From contig CALMZY010000133.1 in NCBI GenBank assembly GCA_937870865.1, positions 1 through 40,284 of the forward strand: a DNA stretch of 40,284 nt. Direction: 5' to 3'. Under the pieces are notes generated by a model. That model made no database searches and was not told where the DNA came from. It saw nothing but the letters and a program-made list of their open reading frames with translations. Positions 10,890 through 19,835 of the stretch are shown here, in pieces. Each line of letters starts with the position of its first letter. Within the stretch, counting starts at the first letter, position 1. Both the position numbers and the translations under genes were made by a program. Source of the DNA: an uncultured Lentisphaerota bacterium (GTDB taxonomy: Bacteria > Verrucomicrobiota > Kiritimatiellia > CAIQIC01 > JAGNIJ01).

Positions 10890-11921
10890 CTAGGTCTTGG
10901 CCGGACCGGTCGACTCTCGGACGATCAGTTTGACCGGAAGGACTTCATGGCAGGTCGAGATATCGCCCCGGAACAGCGCCAGCAGGCGCTCGCACGCGGC
11001 GCGACCCATCTGGTACAGCTCGTGGCGGATGGTGGTCAGGCCTGGCGTCGTGAATTTGGCCTGCGGAATGTCATCCACGCCCATCACCGACACGTCTTCG
11101 GGAATCTTCAGATTGTGCGTGTGGATGTATCGCATGGCCCCGATGCCCATCCGGTCGTTCCCGGCCATGATCGCCGTGATCGCCGGGTTCGTGGCGAACA
11201 GCTTGCGCGTGGCTTCAAAGCCGCCCTCCTGGCTCCAATCCCTTCCCCCGTCCTCCCACAGCACGGCTTTCTCGTCCAGACCCGCGGCGCGGCAGCGAGC
11301 AATGAACTCATCCCGGAACGCCAGCCCCGTGTGCGTGTTCGTGCCGGCAATGACCCCGATATTCCGGTGGCCGAGGCCCAGCAGGTGGTCGGCCGCCTGG
11401 CGCGCGGAGTCGCGATAATCGACGCCCAGGAAATTCAGCGAACTGTTGGGAAAGAAATGGTTGACCAGCAGGAACTTGTACGGACTGCCTTCGAACGCAC
11501 GCAGGTAATCGTCCTCGATGGATGAAGCGATGAACAGCATCCCGTCGACCCGCCTCGATTTGAGGATGTTGATGTACTCCTGGCTTTCGACGAACTTGCT
11601 GTTCGCGACATCGAGAAGGACCTTGTAGTTGTCGTCGCACGCGCGGTCGTAAATGCCGCTCACGATTTCCCCGAAATAGATGTCGGCAAAGACGTGATTC
11701 AAATGGGGGACCACCACGCTGATCACCTCGCTGGTCTGTGAGGCGAGACCGCGAGCGTGGATGTTCGGTTGATACCCGTGCTTCTTCACCGAGGCGAGGA
11801 CGCGGTTCCGTGTCTTCTCGCTGATGCGCGAGTTGTTGTTCAGCACGAGCGAAACCGTGCTCAACGAAACGCCGCACTCCTTGGCGATATCCTTGATGGT
11901 CGTTCTTTGTCCCTGTGCCAT
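10890..11921 (-). CDS. LacI-family transcriptional regulator
   Basis: TIKDIAKECGVSLSTVSLVLNNNSRISEKTRNRVLASVKKHGYQPN HTH plus periplasmic-binding-like domain. Confidence 0.95.
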   Translation of the reverse strand: MAQGQRTTIKDIAKECGVSLSTVSLVLNNNSRISEKTRNRVLASVKKHGYQPNIHARGLASQTSEVISVVVPHLNHVFADIYFGEIVSGIYDRACDDNYKVLLDVANSKFVESQEYINILKSRRVDGMLFIASSIEDDYLRAFEGSPYKFLLVNHFFPNSSLNFLGVDYRDSARQAADHLLGLGHRNIGVIAGTNTHTGLAFRDEFIARCRAAGLDEKAVLWEDGGRDWSQEGGFEATRKLFATNPAITAIMAGNDRMGIGAMRYIHTHNLKIPEDVSVMGVDDIPQAKFTTPGLTTIRHELYQMGRAACERLLALFRGDISTCHEVLPVKLIVRESTGPAKT

Positions 11922-11943
11922 GTTGTTCCCTTTGGAGTCCTCG

Positions 11944-11959
11944 GGTGAAACGTTCTACC
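11944..11959. promoter_or_regulatory. Candidate LacI-family operator GGTGAAACGTTCTACC
   Basis: Partial dyad GGT-NN-AACGTT-NN-ACC centred on CG, about 23 bp upstream of the regulator start and in the divergent intergenic region. Confidence 0.55.
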
Positions 11960-12134
11960 TATAGCACAGTGATTCTACACGTGCAAAAGCAATTTGTTCA
12001 GAAAAGAGCGCGTTTTTGGCCTATTTGCCGGGGTTGGCGCTCTTGGCCACCGGGCCGGGTTTTTCTTTTCATGCCGTTCGTCCGGCACTATTCTTCTGCC
12101 GCGGTGGTGACCTTCTTTCGAAAGGAGATACGCT

Positions 12135-12794
12135 ATGCAGCATCGTGCCCTCGCTCTCAAGGCCGCCTGTTTCCTGTTCAGTGTCTCGCTGTGCGGTGCC
12201 GAGCTCAACATGGACTGGGCCTATCACAACGTCGCGGGATCGGATCGTGCCCAGGAGTTCGTGCCCGGTCAGGGTTTTTCGTTTCTCGGCAACAGCAAGG
12301 TGATCATCCCGGATGGCGAGCCGGTAACCCTCTATGTCACCACGGCCAACCAGTTTGCGGGTGATGCCGACGAGCAGGTGTTTGTCCGCTGGTGGAACGG
12401 CAGCGAGGAGAAGTGGATTTCGGGGACGTGGGCGACGAACGTCTGGCTCGGGAGCGGTGAGAACGATGCCGGGCGTTTCCATGGCCTGCCGATGGATCAG
12501 TCCGTCATGCTCGACGTGTGGAAGTTCGAGATCGGCGCGGATGTGACCCTGCCCGGCGAGAACTTCTACGTGATCCAGTTGAAGGGCTGGAAGGAAGGGA
12601 GCGAGCCGGCTCAATCCTACTTGCTCAAGGATTCCGGCACGGACAGCCAGGTGAACAACATCGGCCAGATCTGGACCTCGGGCGACTATTTCCAGCACGA
12701 TTGGAGCGTGACCATCGAGGGCGCAGGCAGTCCCGCCGCCAAGCCGGCAGGCGCGTCCACCAACGCTCCGAAAGCCGTCGCGGCGCCTCTGTAG
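12135..12794 (+). CDS. Hypothetical secreted protein
   Basis: SD AAAGGAG 7 nt upstream; signal peptide MQHRALALKAACFLFSVSLCGA; no family recognised. Confidence 0.8.
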   Translation: MQHRALALKAACFLFSVSLCGAELNMDWAYHNVAGSDRAQEFVPGQGFSFLGNSKVIIPDGEPVTLYVTTANQFAGDADEQVFVRWWNGSEEKWISGTWATNVWLGSGENDAGRFHGLPMDQSVMLDVWKFEIGADVTLPGENFYVIQLKGWKEGSEPAQSYLLKDSGTDSQVNNIGQIWTSGDYFQHDWSVTIEGAGSPAAKPAGASTNAPKAVAAPL

Positions 12795-12914
12795 AGGGGA
12801 GTCTTGGGCCGTAAAAAACATTGAAGGTTTCGCGCGGCCCGGCGTCTTATTAGTGTTTACCGGCATCGACGGGATGTTAGAGTTTACGCGAAGTAGCCAA
12901 AACGGAGGTGGCAA

Positions 12915-13859
12915 ATGAGACGTTTCATATCAGTGCTGATGGCCGTTGCCGCGGGTGCGGCGGTTGCGTCCGCCGAACCGATCCGCGTCGCGCTCATGGA
13001 CTTCCAGGATCAGACGGGCATGAAATCCGATGCCGATCTTGGCGGCGGCATCGCGCCGTCCGCCCTCGCGGGCAAGGGCGTGTTCCTTCTCGCCGAACAA
13101 CTGGTCGGCAAGGAGGGCTTCACCCTCGTGGATCGCCGCGACTTCATGGACCAGATGGAGAAGCTGCAGCCGAAGGACATGGGCGAGAAGACCCCGACCA
13201 AGCCCTCGTTCATCCAGGCGGCGCAGGCCCTGAACACCGATGTCGTGCTGCGCGGCAGCCTGCTGGGGTTCTCGACCGGGAAAAAGGTCGTCGACCAGGG
13301 CGGCTACAAGACCGAGTTTTCGACGGCCTCGCTGCGCGTGGGCATTGAGGCGCTGGATTCCGTGGACGGGACCGTCGTGGCGATGGCGAACGGCGTTGCG
13401 GACGGGAACTTCCGCCAGACGGCCGCCAGCTACACGGTCATGTCCGAGGAAGACGCGATCGGCCTGATGCAGAAGGCCATCGCCCAGGCGCTGCCCAACA
13501 TCGAAAACGCTCTTCAGACGCGGCTCTCCAAGCTCGCGAGCCGGCCGAAGATCAAGCTGAGCGTGAGCACGTCCGCCGACCCCGCGCTGATCGAGATTGA
13601 CGGCATCCTGGTCGGCACCTCGCCGGTCAAGGGCCTGGATATCTACCAGGGCGATCACGTGCTGACGATCGGCAAGCCCGGCTACCGTGACATCACCAAG
13701 CGCATCCTGTTCGAGAAGAACACCGAGATTGAAGTGCCGATGATGCGCACGGAACTGTCCGCCGAGGAAATGAAGGAAGTCCTTGAAAAGGCGCGGCTGG
13801 ACATCATTTCGACGGACGGCGTCATAAAACCCGGGCTGATCATCAAGACCGTGGACTAA
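12915..13859 (+). CDS. CsgG-like protein with C-terminal PEGA-like domain, secreted
   Basis: Signal peptide; IRVALMDFQDQTG...GFTLVDRRDFMDQM...NTDVVLRGSLLGF (CsgG-like); ALIEIDGILVGTSPVKGLDIYQGDHVLTIGKPGYRD (PEGA-like). SD GGAGG. Confidence 0.8.
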   Translation: MRRFISVLMAVAAGAAVASAEPIRVALMDFQDQTGMKSDADLGGGIAPSALAGKGVFLLAEQLVGKEGFTLVDRRDFMDQMEKLQPKDMGEKTPTKPSFIQAAQALNTDVVLRGSLLGFSTGKKVVDQGGYKTEFSTASLRVGIEALDSVDGTVVAMANGVADGNFRQTAASYTVMSEEDAIGLMQKAIAQALPNIENALQTRLSKLASRPKIKLSVSTSADPALIEIDGILVGTSPVKGLDIYQGDHVLTIGKPGYRDITKRILFEKNTEIEVPMMRTELSAEEMKEVLEKARLDIISTDGVIKPGLIIKTVD

Positions 13860-13892
13860 GGGCTAGAATAATCTGCCGGTTTGAAGTATTTA

Positions 13893-13930
13893 TTCGCCGG
13901 GGCGTGAAGGCGCCCCGGCGAACTGTTTTT
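13893..13930 (+). terminator. Rho-independent terminator
   Basis: Perfect 12-bp stem TTCGCCGGGGCG/CGCCCCGGCGAA with 6-nt loop, followed by CTGTTTTT. Confidence 0.88.
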
Positions 13931-13937
13931 GCGGGAT

Positions 13938-14483
13938 ATGATGTCTTCGTTGCTAGCGTTTCTGCACCACATCCTCACGAACCTCGGATTCGTGCTGGTC
14001 TGGGTGATGTGTCTCGTGGGCCTCCTTCTCTCGTGTCTGTCCATTTCGGGGACATGGCTGGTGGTCGGCGCGACCCTGCTTTCGATGCTGCTCGTCGGTT
14101 CGGGCTTTCCGGGATTCGGAACGGTTCTCCTGATGATCTGGGTCGCGATCTGCGTCGAGGTGGTCGAGTACGTCGCCGGCGTGTGGGGCGTCAAAAACCG
14201 CGGCGGTTCGAACTGGGCGGGCTTGGCGGCTCTGGTCGGGGGCGTGGCCGGGTTGATCCTTGGCACGGCGATTCCGGTGCCGGTCCTTGGCAGTCTGCTG
14301 GGGATGACCGCCGGCAGTTTCGGTTTTGTGTACGGCGTCGAGCGTTACCGCTTGAAACGGGCCTCGCCGGCCGTCCATATTGCCCTCGGCGCGGTGGTCG
14401 CGCGGTTCTTCGTGGTGCTCTTGAAGGTCGGCGTCACGCTCGGGATGATGGCATGGCTCGCAATCGGCTTGGCGGCAAAATGA
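13938..14483 (+). CDS. DUF456 family membrane protein
   Basis: Multi-TM, glycine-rich pattern (AALVGGVAGLILGTAIPVPVLGSLLGMTAGSFGFVYGVERYRL) typical of DUF456; ATG at 13938 or 13941. Confidence 0.82.
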   Translation: MMSSLLAFLHHILTNLGFVLVWVMCLVGLLLSCLSISGTWLVVGATLLSMLLVGSGFPGFGTVLLMIWVAICVEVVEYVAGVWGVKNRGGSNWAGLAALVGGVAGLILGTAIPVPVLGSLLGMTAGSFGFVYGVERYRLKRASPAVHIALGAVVARFFVVLLKVGVTLGMMAWLAIGLAAK

Positions 14484-16390
14484 GCGGCGCGTTTTTTCCA
14501 AGCCTTGGAAAAAAATCTGTTGTTGTTTCCAAGGCTTGGAAAATCCTTCTCGCAAGCTCCCTCCTCGCGATGACCGCGCCGGCCGAAAATCTCCGTCCGA
14601 TCCTCGGGACCCACGAGCAGGCGCGCCTGGAAGATGCGCTGCGCGGCATGGAGATGACCGGGGTGGATCTGGGTTTCGGAAAGGACTACGGCAAGCCGCA
14701 GGTCGTTCTCCAGCGCGCGCGCCGGCTTCTCTCGGAACCGCTCGGACTGCCGGCGATGGCGGACGAGATCCTTGCGACGTTCCAGCCGAATTGCCCGCCC
14801 GCCGTCTGGCTGGAGTCCGCCAGCCTGCTCGAGGTGAAACTGACCGAGCCGGCGGCCGCGCCGCCTGCGGGCGCAAGTTCCCTGACCAACGGCCTCGCCT
14901 CCTTCCTGTCGGGAGCGCGCCGGGCCGAACAACGGCTGACGCAGGCCTTTGGCTCCCTGACCGGCGACGAGAAGCGGTACGTCGCGGCGGCTTTCTTCGC
15001 GGGGACGTTCAACGCGGAGGACAAGGCCGACGTGCGGGTTGACCTTCTCTCCGTCGGGGTGTCGACGTCCGAAATCCAGCGGGCGATCATGGAGAGCCTG
15101 GACATCGATCCCGGGCCGGCGTCGTCGAACTTTCTCGCCGTTCTGGGGAAAGTGGACATCGCGGCGCTGCTGGACGCGGGGCGCGTATTTCAGCAAGCGG
15201 TGTATGAAGCGCGCGAGGCCGCGAAGTCCGTTCACGATTGGCCTGAGAAACCCACGCGCGTCGATTCGATCCTGTTCGGCACGCGGGGCGACGATGTGTA
15301 CACGAACGCGGAACTGCTGATCCTGGATCCGGGCGGAGACGACACCTACTGCGGGGACGCGGGAAGCGCGAACGGTTTGCAGGGCAGGCTGCTCGCCGCG
15401 ATCGTGGACCTTGCGGGCAACGACCGCTACATAGGCGATCGGGTGTTGGGGCCCGGCTCCGCCGTGTTTGGCGCGGCGGTGTTGCTGGACGGTGCGGGCG
15501 ACGACCTGTACCGCGCGAAATACACCGGCCAGGCGTCCGCGTTTTTCGGCGCGAGCTGGCTGGAGGACCTGACGGGAAGCGATGTCTATCGCGCGCAGGC
15601 GCACTCGCAGGCCGCCGGGTACGCGGGGTTCGGATATCTGCGTGACGGCGCCGGCAACGATGTGTACGACGTCGGGTTCGCGGGTCAGGCGTACGCGGGG
15701 GTCATGGGCGTGGGCGTCCTGGTGGATGAGGCGGGGAATGACCGCTATCTCGCGGGCGGGGTCGAGCACGACTACGAGCGCAACGACGACCGGTACGTTT
15801 CGATGGCGCAGGGACTGGCGATCGGCATGCGGCCGTACGCGGGCGGCGGTGTCGCCGCATTGATCGATCTCGAAGGCAACGACACGTACACGGCCGACGT
15901 GTTCGGGCAGGGGGTCAGCTACTGGTATTCCGTCGGCATGCTGCTGGATGTCGCGGGCGACGACACGTACTCGATGTACCAATACGGGCAGGGTTCCGGC
16001 ATCCATCTCAGCTCCGGCCTTCTGGCCGACGGCGGCGGCAAGGATGTTTACACCGGCGGCGTGCTGGTGCAGGGCAACGCACACGATTACGGGGTCGGGA
16101 TGCTGTTCGAGCAGGGCGGGGACGACACGTACACCGCGAACCAGCACGCGCAGGGCCGGGCGATCAACAACGCGCTCGGGATTCTCGTGGATTCCGCCGG
16201 CGACGACTCCTATTTCGGGCGGCAGACCGATGAGTGCCAGGGCATCGGCAACGACGCGGGCGAGCGCGAGTACGGGAGCCTGGCGGTGCTGATGGACCTG
16301 GCGGGCAGGGACGTCTACTCCTGCGGCGCGACGAACGGGTGCCGGATGACGAGGCCGGATTTCGGGATTATTTATGACGATCAGCCCTGA
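14480..16390 (+). CDS. Secreted protein with about 13 GxDxY motifs in a ~27-residue tandem repeat
   Basis: ATGA overlap with the DUF456 gene; repeats GDDTYCGD...GNDRYIGD...GDDLYRAK...GSDVYRAQ...GNDVYDVG...GNDTYTAD...GDDTYSMY...GKDVYTGG...GDDTYTAN...GDDSYFGR. Confidence 0.88.
   Translation: MSGAFFPSLGKKSVVVSKAWKILLASSLLAMTAPAENLRPILGTHEQARLEDALRGMEMTGVDLGFGKDYGKPQVVLQRARRLLSEPLGLPAMADEILATFQPNCPPAVWLESASLLEVKLTEPAAAPPAGASSLTNGLASFLSGARRAEQRLTQAFGSLTGDEKRYVAAAFFAGTFNAEDKADVRVDLLSVGVSTSEIQRAIMESLDIDPGPASSNFLAVLGKVDIAALLDAGRVFQQAVYEAREAAKSVHDWPEKPTRVDSILFGTRGDDVYTNAELLILDPGGDDTYCGDAGSANGLQGRLLAAIVDLAGNDRYIGDRVLGPGSAVFGAAVLLDGAGDDLYRAKYTGQASAFFGASWLEDLTGSDVYRAQAHSQAAGYAGFGYLRDGAGNDVYDVGFAGQAYAGVMGVGVLVDEAGNDRYLAGGVEHDYERNDDRYVSMAQGLAIGMRPYAGGGVAALIDLEGNDTYTADVFGQGVSYWYSVGMLLDVAGDDTYSMYQYGQGSGIHLSSGLLADGGGKDVYTGGVLVQGNAHDYGVGMLFEQGGDDTYTANQHAQGRAINNALGILVDSAGDDSYFGRQTDECQGIGNDAGEREYGSLAVLMDLAGRDVYSCGATNGCRMTRPDFGIIYDDQP
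14492..14543. repeat. Paired hairpins TTTTTTCCAAGCCTTGGAAAAAAA and TTTCCAAGGCTTGGAAA
   Basis: Direct reading; each half is near-palindromic, and the CCAAGCCTTGG and CCAAGGCTTGG cores are exact reverse complements of each other. Lies inside the 5' end of the GDDTY-repeat CDS. Confidence 0.85.
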
Positions 16391-17063
16391 TTTTGTTGCC
16401 GCAAAGAGGCGCAAGAGGACACAAGGGAGGAATGTTTCCCTGTGTGTCTTCTTGAGCCTCTTTGCGGCCAACGTTTTTTCCGGAGGGCCGCCGTCCGACG
16501 ACGAGTTGATCTTCAACCTTCAGCGTTACGGCAACACGCCGGAGAAGCGCGAGGCCAAGGCGCGCTCGCGCGAGATCCTAGTCCGGCGCGGCCCCGACGC
16601 CCTGCGCCTCCTGATGGGGCGGGTCCACCTGGAGAACGTGATGATCTCGGTTGAGGCGGAGAATATGGTGCGGACGATGGACACGCAGGAGGTCGCGTCG
16701 GTCCTCTCCGGGTTCCTCGCCGACGCGCATCCCCGGACGCGCAAGCTGGCGGCGTACTGGCTGGGTTTTCACGACACGCCGGAGTACGCGGCCCGGGTTT
16801 ACCCTCTTCTGGAAGACGACGAAACGGCTGGGGCGGCGATTCGCACGCTGGGCAAGTGGCGGGACCGTGACGCGATCCCGAAGATCGTCCCGTTCCTTTC
16901 GCACGAGAAGGAAGTCCGGCGGATCGCGGCGGTCAACGCCTTGCGCGACATCGGCGACGCGTCCGCGATCCCGGAACTGGAGCCTCTGCTCGACGACCGC
17001 TATTTCACCGTTCGCAAAGCGGCGGAACGCGCCCTCGCGAAACTCCGCGAGTCACGGCCGTAA
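16374..17063 (+). CDS. HEAT-repeat domain protein, probably exported
   Basis: [88 protein letters not shown] is HEAT/PBS-like. The start (ATG 16374) overlaps the upstream stop and is uncertain. Confidence 0.8.
   Translation: MTISPDFVAAKRRKRTQGRNVSLCVFLSLFAANVFSGGPPSDDELIFNLQRYGNTPEKREAKARSREILVRRGPDALRLLMGRVHLENVMISVEAENMVRTMDTQEVASVLSGFLADAHPRTRKLAAYWLGFHDTPEYAARVYPLLEDDETAGAAIRTLGKWRDRDAIPKIVPFLSHEKEVRRIAAVNALRDIGDASAIPELEPLLDDRYFTVRKAAERALAKLRESRP
16395..16472. repeat. 78-bp imperfect inverted repeat of GCAAAGAGG type
   Basis: Left arm 16395-16427 GTTGCCGCAAAGAGGCGCAAGAGGACACAAGGG; right arm 16438-16472 CCCTGTGTGTCTTCTTGAGCCTCTTTGCGGCCAAC. Confidence 0.88.
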
Positions 17064-17089
17064 TGTCCATCTGCGATCACTCTTTGTCT

Positions 17090-17117
17090 TTGACACGCCG
17101 CGCTCCTGATGTATCTT
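17090..17117 (+). promoter_or_regulatory. Candidate sigma70 promoter for mscL
   Basis: TTGACA - 16 bp - TATCTT, 45 bp upstream of the mscL ATG. Confidence 0.6.
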
Positions 17118-17161
17118 CAAAAGCCGCTGGCCAGATGGGCCATAACAACACGGAGGATCAT

Positions 17162-17566
17162 ATGGGCAACTGGGTCAAGGAATTCAAAGAGTTCGCCGTC
17201 AAGGGGAACATGGTCGACATGGCCGTCGGTATCATCATCGGCGGCGCGTTCGGCAAGATCGTCTCGTCGCTGGTCAACGACGTCCTGATGCCGCCCCTGG
17301 GCATGCTGATGGGCGGCGTGGATTTCTCCGACAAGGTGGTCACGCTGAAGGAGGCCGTTGAAAACGCCCCCGCCGTTCAGCTCAAGTACGGCATGTTCAT
17401 CAACAACATCATCGACTTCACCATCGTGGCGTTCGCCGTGTTTCTTCTGGTGAAGGGCATCAACCAGTTGAAGAAGAAGGAAGCGGCCGCCCCGTCGACG
17501 CCTCCGGCGCCTTCGGCGCAGGAAGTGCTGCTGGGCGAAATCCGCGACATCCTGAAGACGAAATAA
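17162..17566 (+). CDS. mscL: Large-conductance mechanosensitive channel
   Basis: [47 protein letters not shown], canonical MscL; SD GGAGG. Confidence 0.97.
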   Translation: MGNWVKEFKEFAVKGNMVDMAVGIIIGGAFGKIVSSLVNDVLMPPLGMLMGGVDFSDKVVTLKEAVENAPAVQLKYGMFINNIIDFTIVAFAVFLLVKGINQLKKKEAAAPSTPPAPSAQEVLLGEIRDILKTK

Positions 17567-17582
17567 CCGCAAGGAGAACATC

Positions 17583-18332
17583 ATGATGAGAATTGTATCT
17601 GCACTGATTGCCGTTCTGCTGGCCGCCGCGCTGTCCGCGCAGGCGGAGGAATCCGCCGGGGCCAAGTGGAGCACGAGCGCGAACGCGGGGCTGAACCTGA
17701 CGCGCGGAAACAGCCGGACCACGGCGGGCAACGCCAGCATCGTTTCCGAGCGCAAAGGCGACGCGCATGAAGTCACGCTGGGCGTCGAGGGCAACTACGG
17801 CCAGAGCGAGCAGACGGATGCGGACGGCGGGACGGAAATGAAGACCACCGTCCAGAACGAGAAGGGGTATGCCAAGTACCGCTACCTGTTCACGGACCGC
17901 GACTACGCCTACATGAACGGCGAACTCAGCCAGGACAAGATTGCGGATATCAAGTACCGGCTGATCGTCGGTCCCGGCCTCGGCCGCTACTGGATCAAGA
18001 GCGACAAGAACACGCTCGGAACGGAACTCGGTATCTCCTGGATCAAGGAAAAGATCAGCGAGGACGAAGGCGATCGCTTTGCCCTGCGTTTCGCGGAGAA
18101 GTACGAGTTGAAGATCAGCGACACGGCGAAGCTGTGGGAAAGCGTGGAGTACCTCCCCGCCATCGATGACTTCGAGAATTACCTGGTCAACGGCGAAATC
18201 GGCGTTGAGGCGGCCATGAACTCGAAGCTCAGCCTGCGCATCGTGGCCCAGGACAAGTACAACAACGTTCCGGCGGACGGCAAGGAGAAGAACGACTTCA
18301 CCGTAACCGCCGGCATCGGGTACAAGCTGTAA
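17583..18332 (+). CDS. DUF481 (YdiY-like) outer membrane protein
   Basis: Signal peptide, then SANAGLNLTRGNSRTTAGNASI...; terminal DFTVTAGIGYKL. SD AAGGAG. Confidence 0.85.
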   Translation: MMRIVSALIAVLLAAALSAQAEESAGAKWSTSANAGLNLTRGNSRTTAGNASIVSERKGDAHEVTLGVEGNYGQSEQTDADGGTEMKTTVQNEKGYAKYRYLFTDRDYAYMNGELSQDKIADIKYRLIVGPGLGRYWIKSDKNTLGTELGISWIKEKISEDEGDRFALRFAEKYELKISDTAKLWESVEYLPAIDDFENYLVNGEIGVEAAMNSKLSLRIVAQDKYNNVPADGKEKNDFTVTAGIGYKL

Positions 18333-18350
18333 GGCGTTTCGACGGATTGG

Positions 18351-18387
18351 AAGGCCGGGCATCGGCTGCCGATGCCCGGCCTTTTCC
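18351..18387 (+). terminator. Rho-independent terminator
   Basis: AAGGCCGGGCATCGG-CTG-CCGATGCCCGGCCTT perfect 15-bp stem followed by TTCC. Confidence 0.85.
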
Positions 18388-18402
18388 TTTGCGGCAGAGA
18401 AC

Positions 18403-18431
18403 TTGCCCTCCCGGAGGACGATGCATACAAT
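18403..18431 (+). promoter_or_regulatory. Candidate sigma70 promoter for thrC
   Basis: TTGCCC - 17 bp - TACAAT just after the terminator and 15 bp upstream of thrC. Confidence 0.45.
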
Positions 18432-18446
18432 GCCGCGCTGACCTTT

Positions 18447-19835
18447 ATGAAATCGATGTCCTACATCAGCACGCGCGGGCAGACCCGGCCGATGAGTTTT
18501 CAGGATGCCGTGATCACCGGCCTCGCGCCGGACGGCGGCCTGCTGATTCCCTCCGACATCCCGCGCGTGGCCGATCGACTGCCGGAATGGTCGAAGCTGT
18601 CCTACCAGGACATCACCTTCGAAATTCTGCGTCTCTTCGTGGACCTGCCGGACGGCGACCTGCGGGACTTGATCGAGCGCAGCTACTCCACGTTCCGCCA
18701 CCCGGAGATTGCGCCGGCCTGGAAGGTCGGGCCCGTGCACATCCTTGAGCTGTTTCACGGCCCGACGCTGGCGTTCAAGGACATCGCGCTCCAGTTCTTG
18801 AGTAATTTCTTCGAGTACATCCTGGAGCACCGCGGCACGCACCTGAACATTCTTGGGGCGACCAGCGGCGATACCGGAAGCGCGGCGATCCACGGCGTGC
18901 GCGGCCGCGACCGGATGAGTATTTTCATGATGCACCCGCACGGCCGCGTGGCGCCGCTGCAGGAGAAGCAGATGACGTCCGTGCTGGACCCGAACGTGTT
19001 CAACCTCGCGATCGAGGGCACATTCGACGATTGCCAGCGGATCATGAAGACGATCTTCAGCGACCTGCAGTTCAAGGAGCGGTTTGCGCTGGGGGCGGTC
19101 AATTCGGTCAACTGGGCGCGCGTGGTCGTGCAGATCGTCTATTACTTCTCGTCCGGCCTGTACGTCATGAACACAACCGGCAGCAAGGCGGTGCGCTTTG
19201 CCGTGCCGACCGGGAATTTCGGCGACATCCTGGCCGGCTATTACGCCGCGCGCATGGGACTGCCGATCAGCCGCCTGATCCTCGCGACGAACGAGAACGA
19301 CATCCTGGCGAGGTTCTTCAACACGGGCGACTACAGCCTCGGCAGGGTTGTTCCCACGATCAGCCCCTCGATGGATATCCAGGTGGCGAGCAATTTCGAG
19401 CGCTACCTCTTCTACAAGGTCGGCGGCGACAGCCGGAAACTGGACGGCCTGTTCAGGCAGTTCGCGTCGACGGGGCACCTGACCATCCCGCGCGACGACA
19501 AGGGACGGGTTGACGATCTGTTCGTTGCGGGAGTCGGTCGCACGTCGGAGACGCTGGCCGTGATCAAGCGGTACTATGAGCAGTACAATTACCTCATGGA
19601 CCCGCACACCGCGGTGGGCGTCAAGGTGGCCGAGTCCTGCGTGGACGATGGGGAGCCGGTGATCTGTCTCGCCACCGCGCATCCCGCGAAGTTCAGCCAG
19701 GCGATCCAGGACGCGACGGGCAAGGACCTCGCGCACCACGAGATTCTCGACCGGCTCGCCGATGCGCCGACACGCTGCACCGTGCTTCCGGCCGACGAAA
19801 AGCGGGTCAAGGACTACATCTGCGCGCATGCATAG
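18447..19835 (+). CDS. thrC: Threonine synthase
   Basis: MSYISTRGQTRPMSFQDAVITGLAPDGGLLIP; PLP-lysine motif FHGPTLAFKDIALQFL; GATSGDTGSAAIHG. Confidence 0.95.
   Translation: MKSMSYISTRGQTRPMSFQDAVITGLAPDGGLLIPSDIPRVADRLPEWSKLSYQDITFEILRLFVDLPDGDLRDLIERSYSTFRHPEIAPAWKVGPVHILELFHGPTLAFKDIALQFLSNFFEYILEHRGTHLNILGATSGDTGSAAIHGVRGRDRMSIFMMHPHGRVAPLQEKQMTSVLDPNVFNLAIEGTFDDCQRIMKTIFSDLQFKERFALGAVNSVNWARVVVQIVYYFSSGLYVMNTTGSKAVRFAVPTGNFGDILAGYYAARMGLPISRLILATNENDILARFFNTGDYSLGRVVPTISPSMDIQVASNFERYLFYKVGGDSRKLDGLFRQFASTGHLTIPRDDKGRVDDLFVAGVGRTSETLAVIKRYYEQYNYLMDPHTAVGVKVAESCVDDGEPVICLATAHPAKFSQAIQDATGKDLAHHEILDRLADAPTRCTVLPADEKRVKDYICAHA

Noticed and set aside
13904-14479. N-terminal extension of the GDDTY-repeat ORF (ORF track start 13904)
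   Set aside because: Overlaps DUF456 in another frame; ATG 14480 followed by a signal peptide is a better start.
14345-16516. 723-aa minus-strand ORF opposite the GDDTY-repeat gene
   Set aside because: Mirror of the repeat coding sequence; the plus strand has signal peptide, coupling and repeat conservation.
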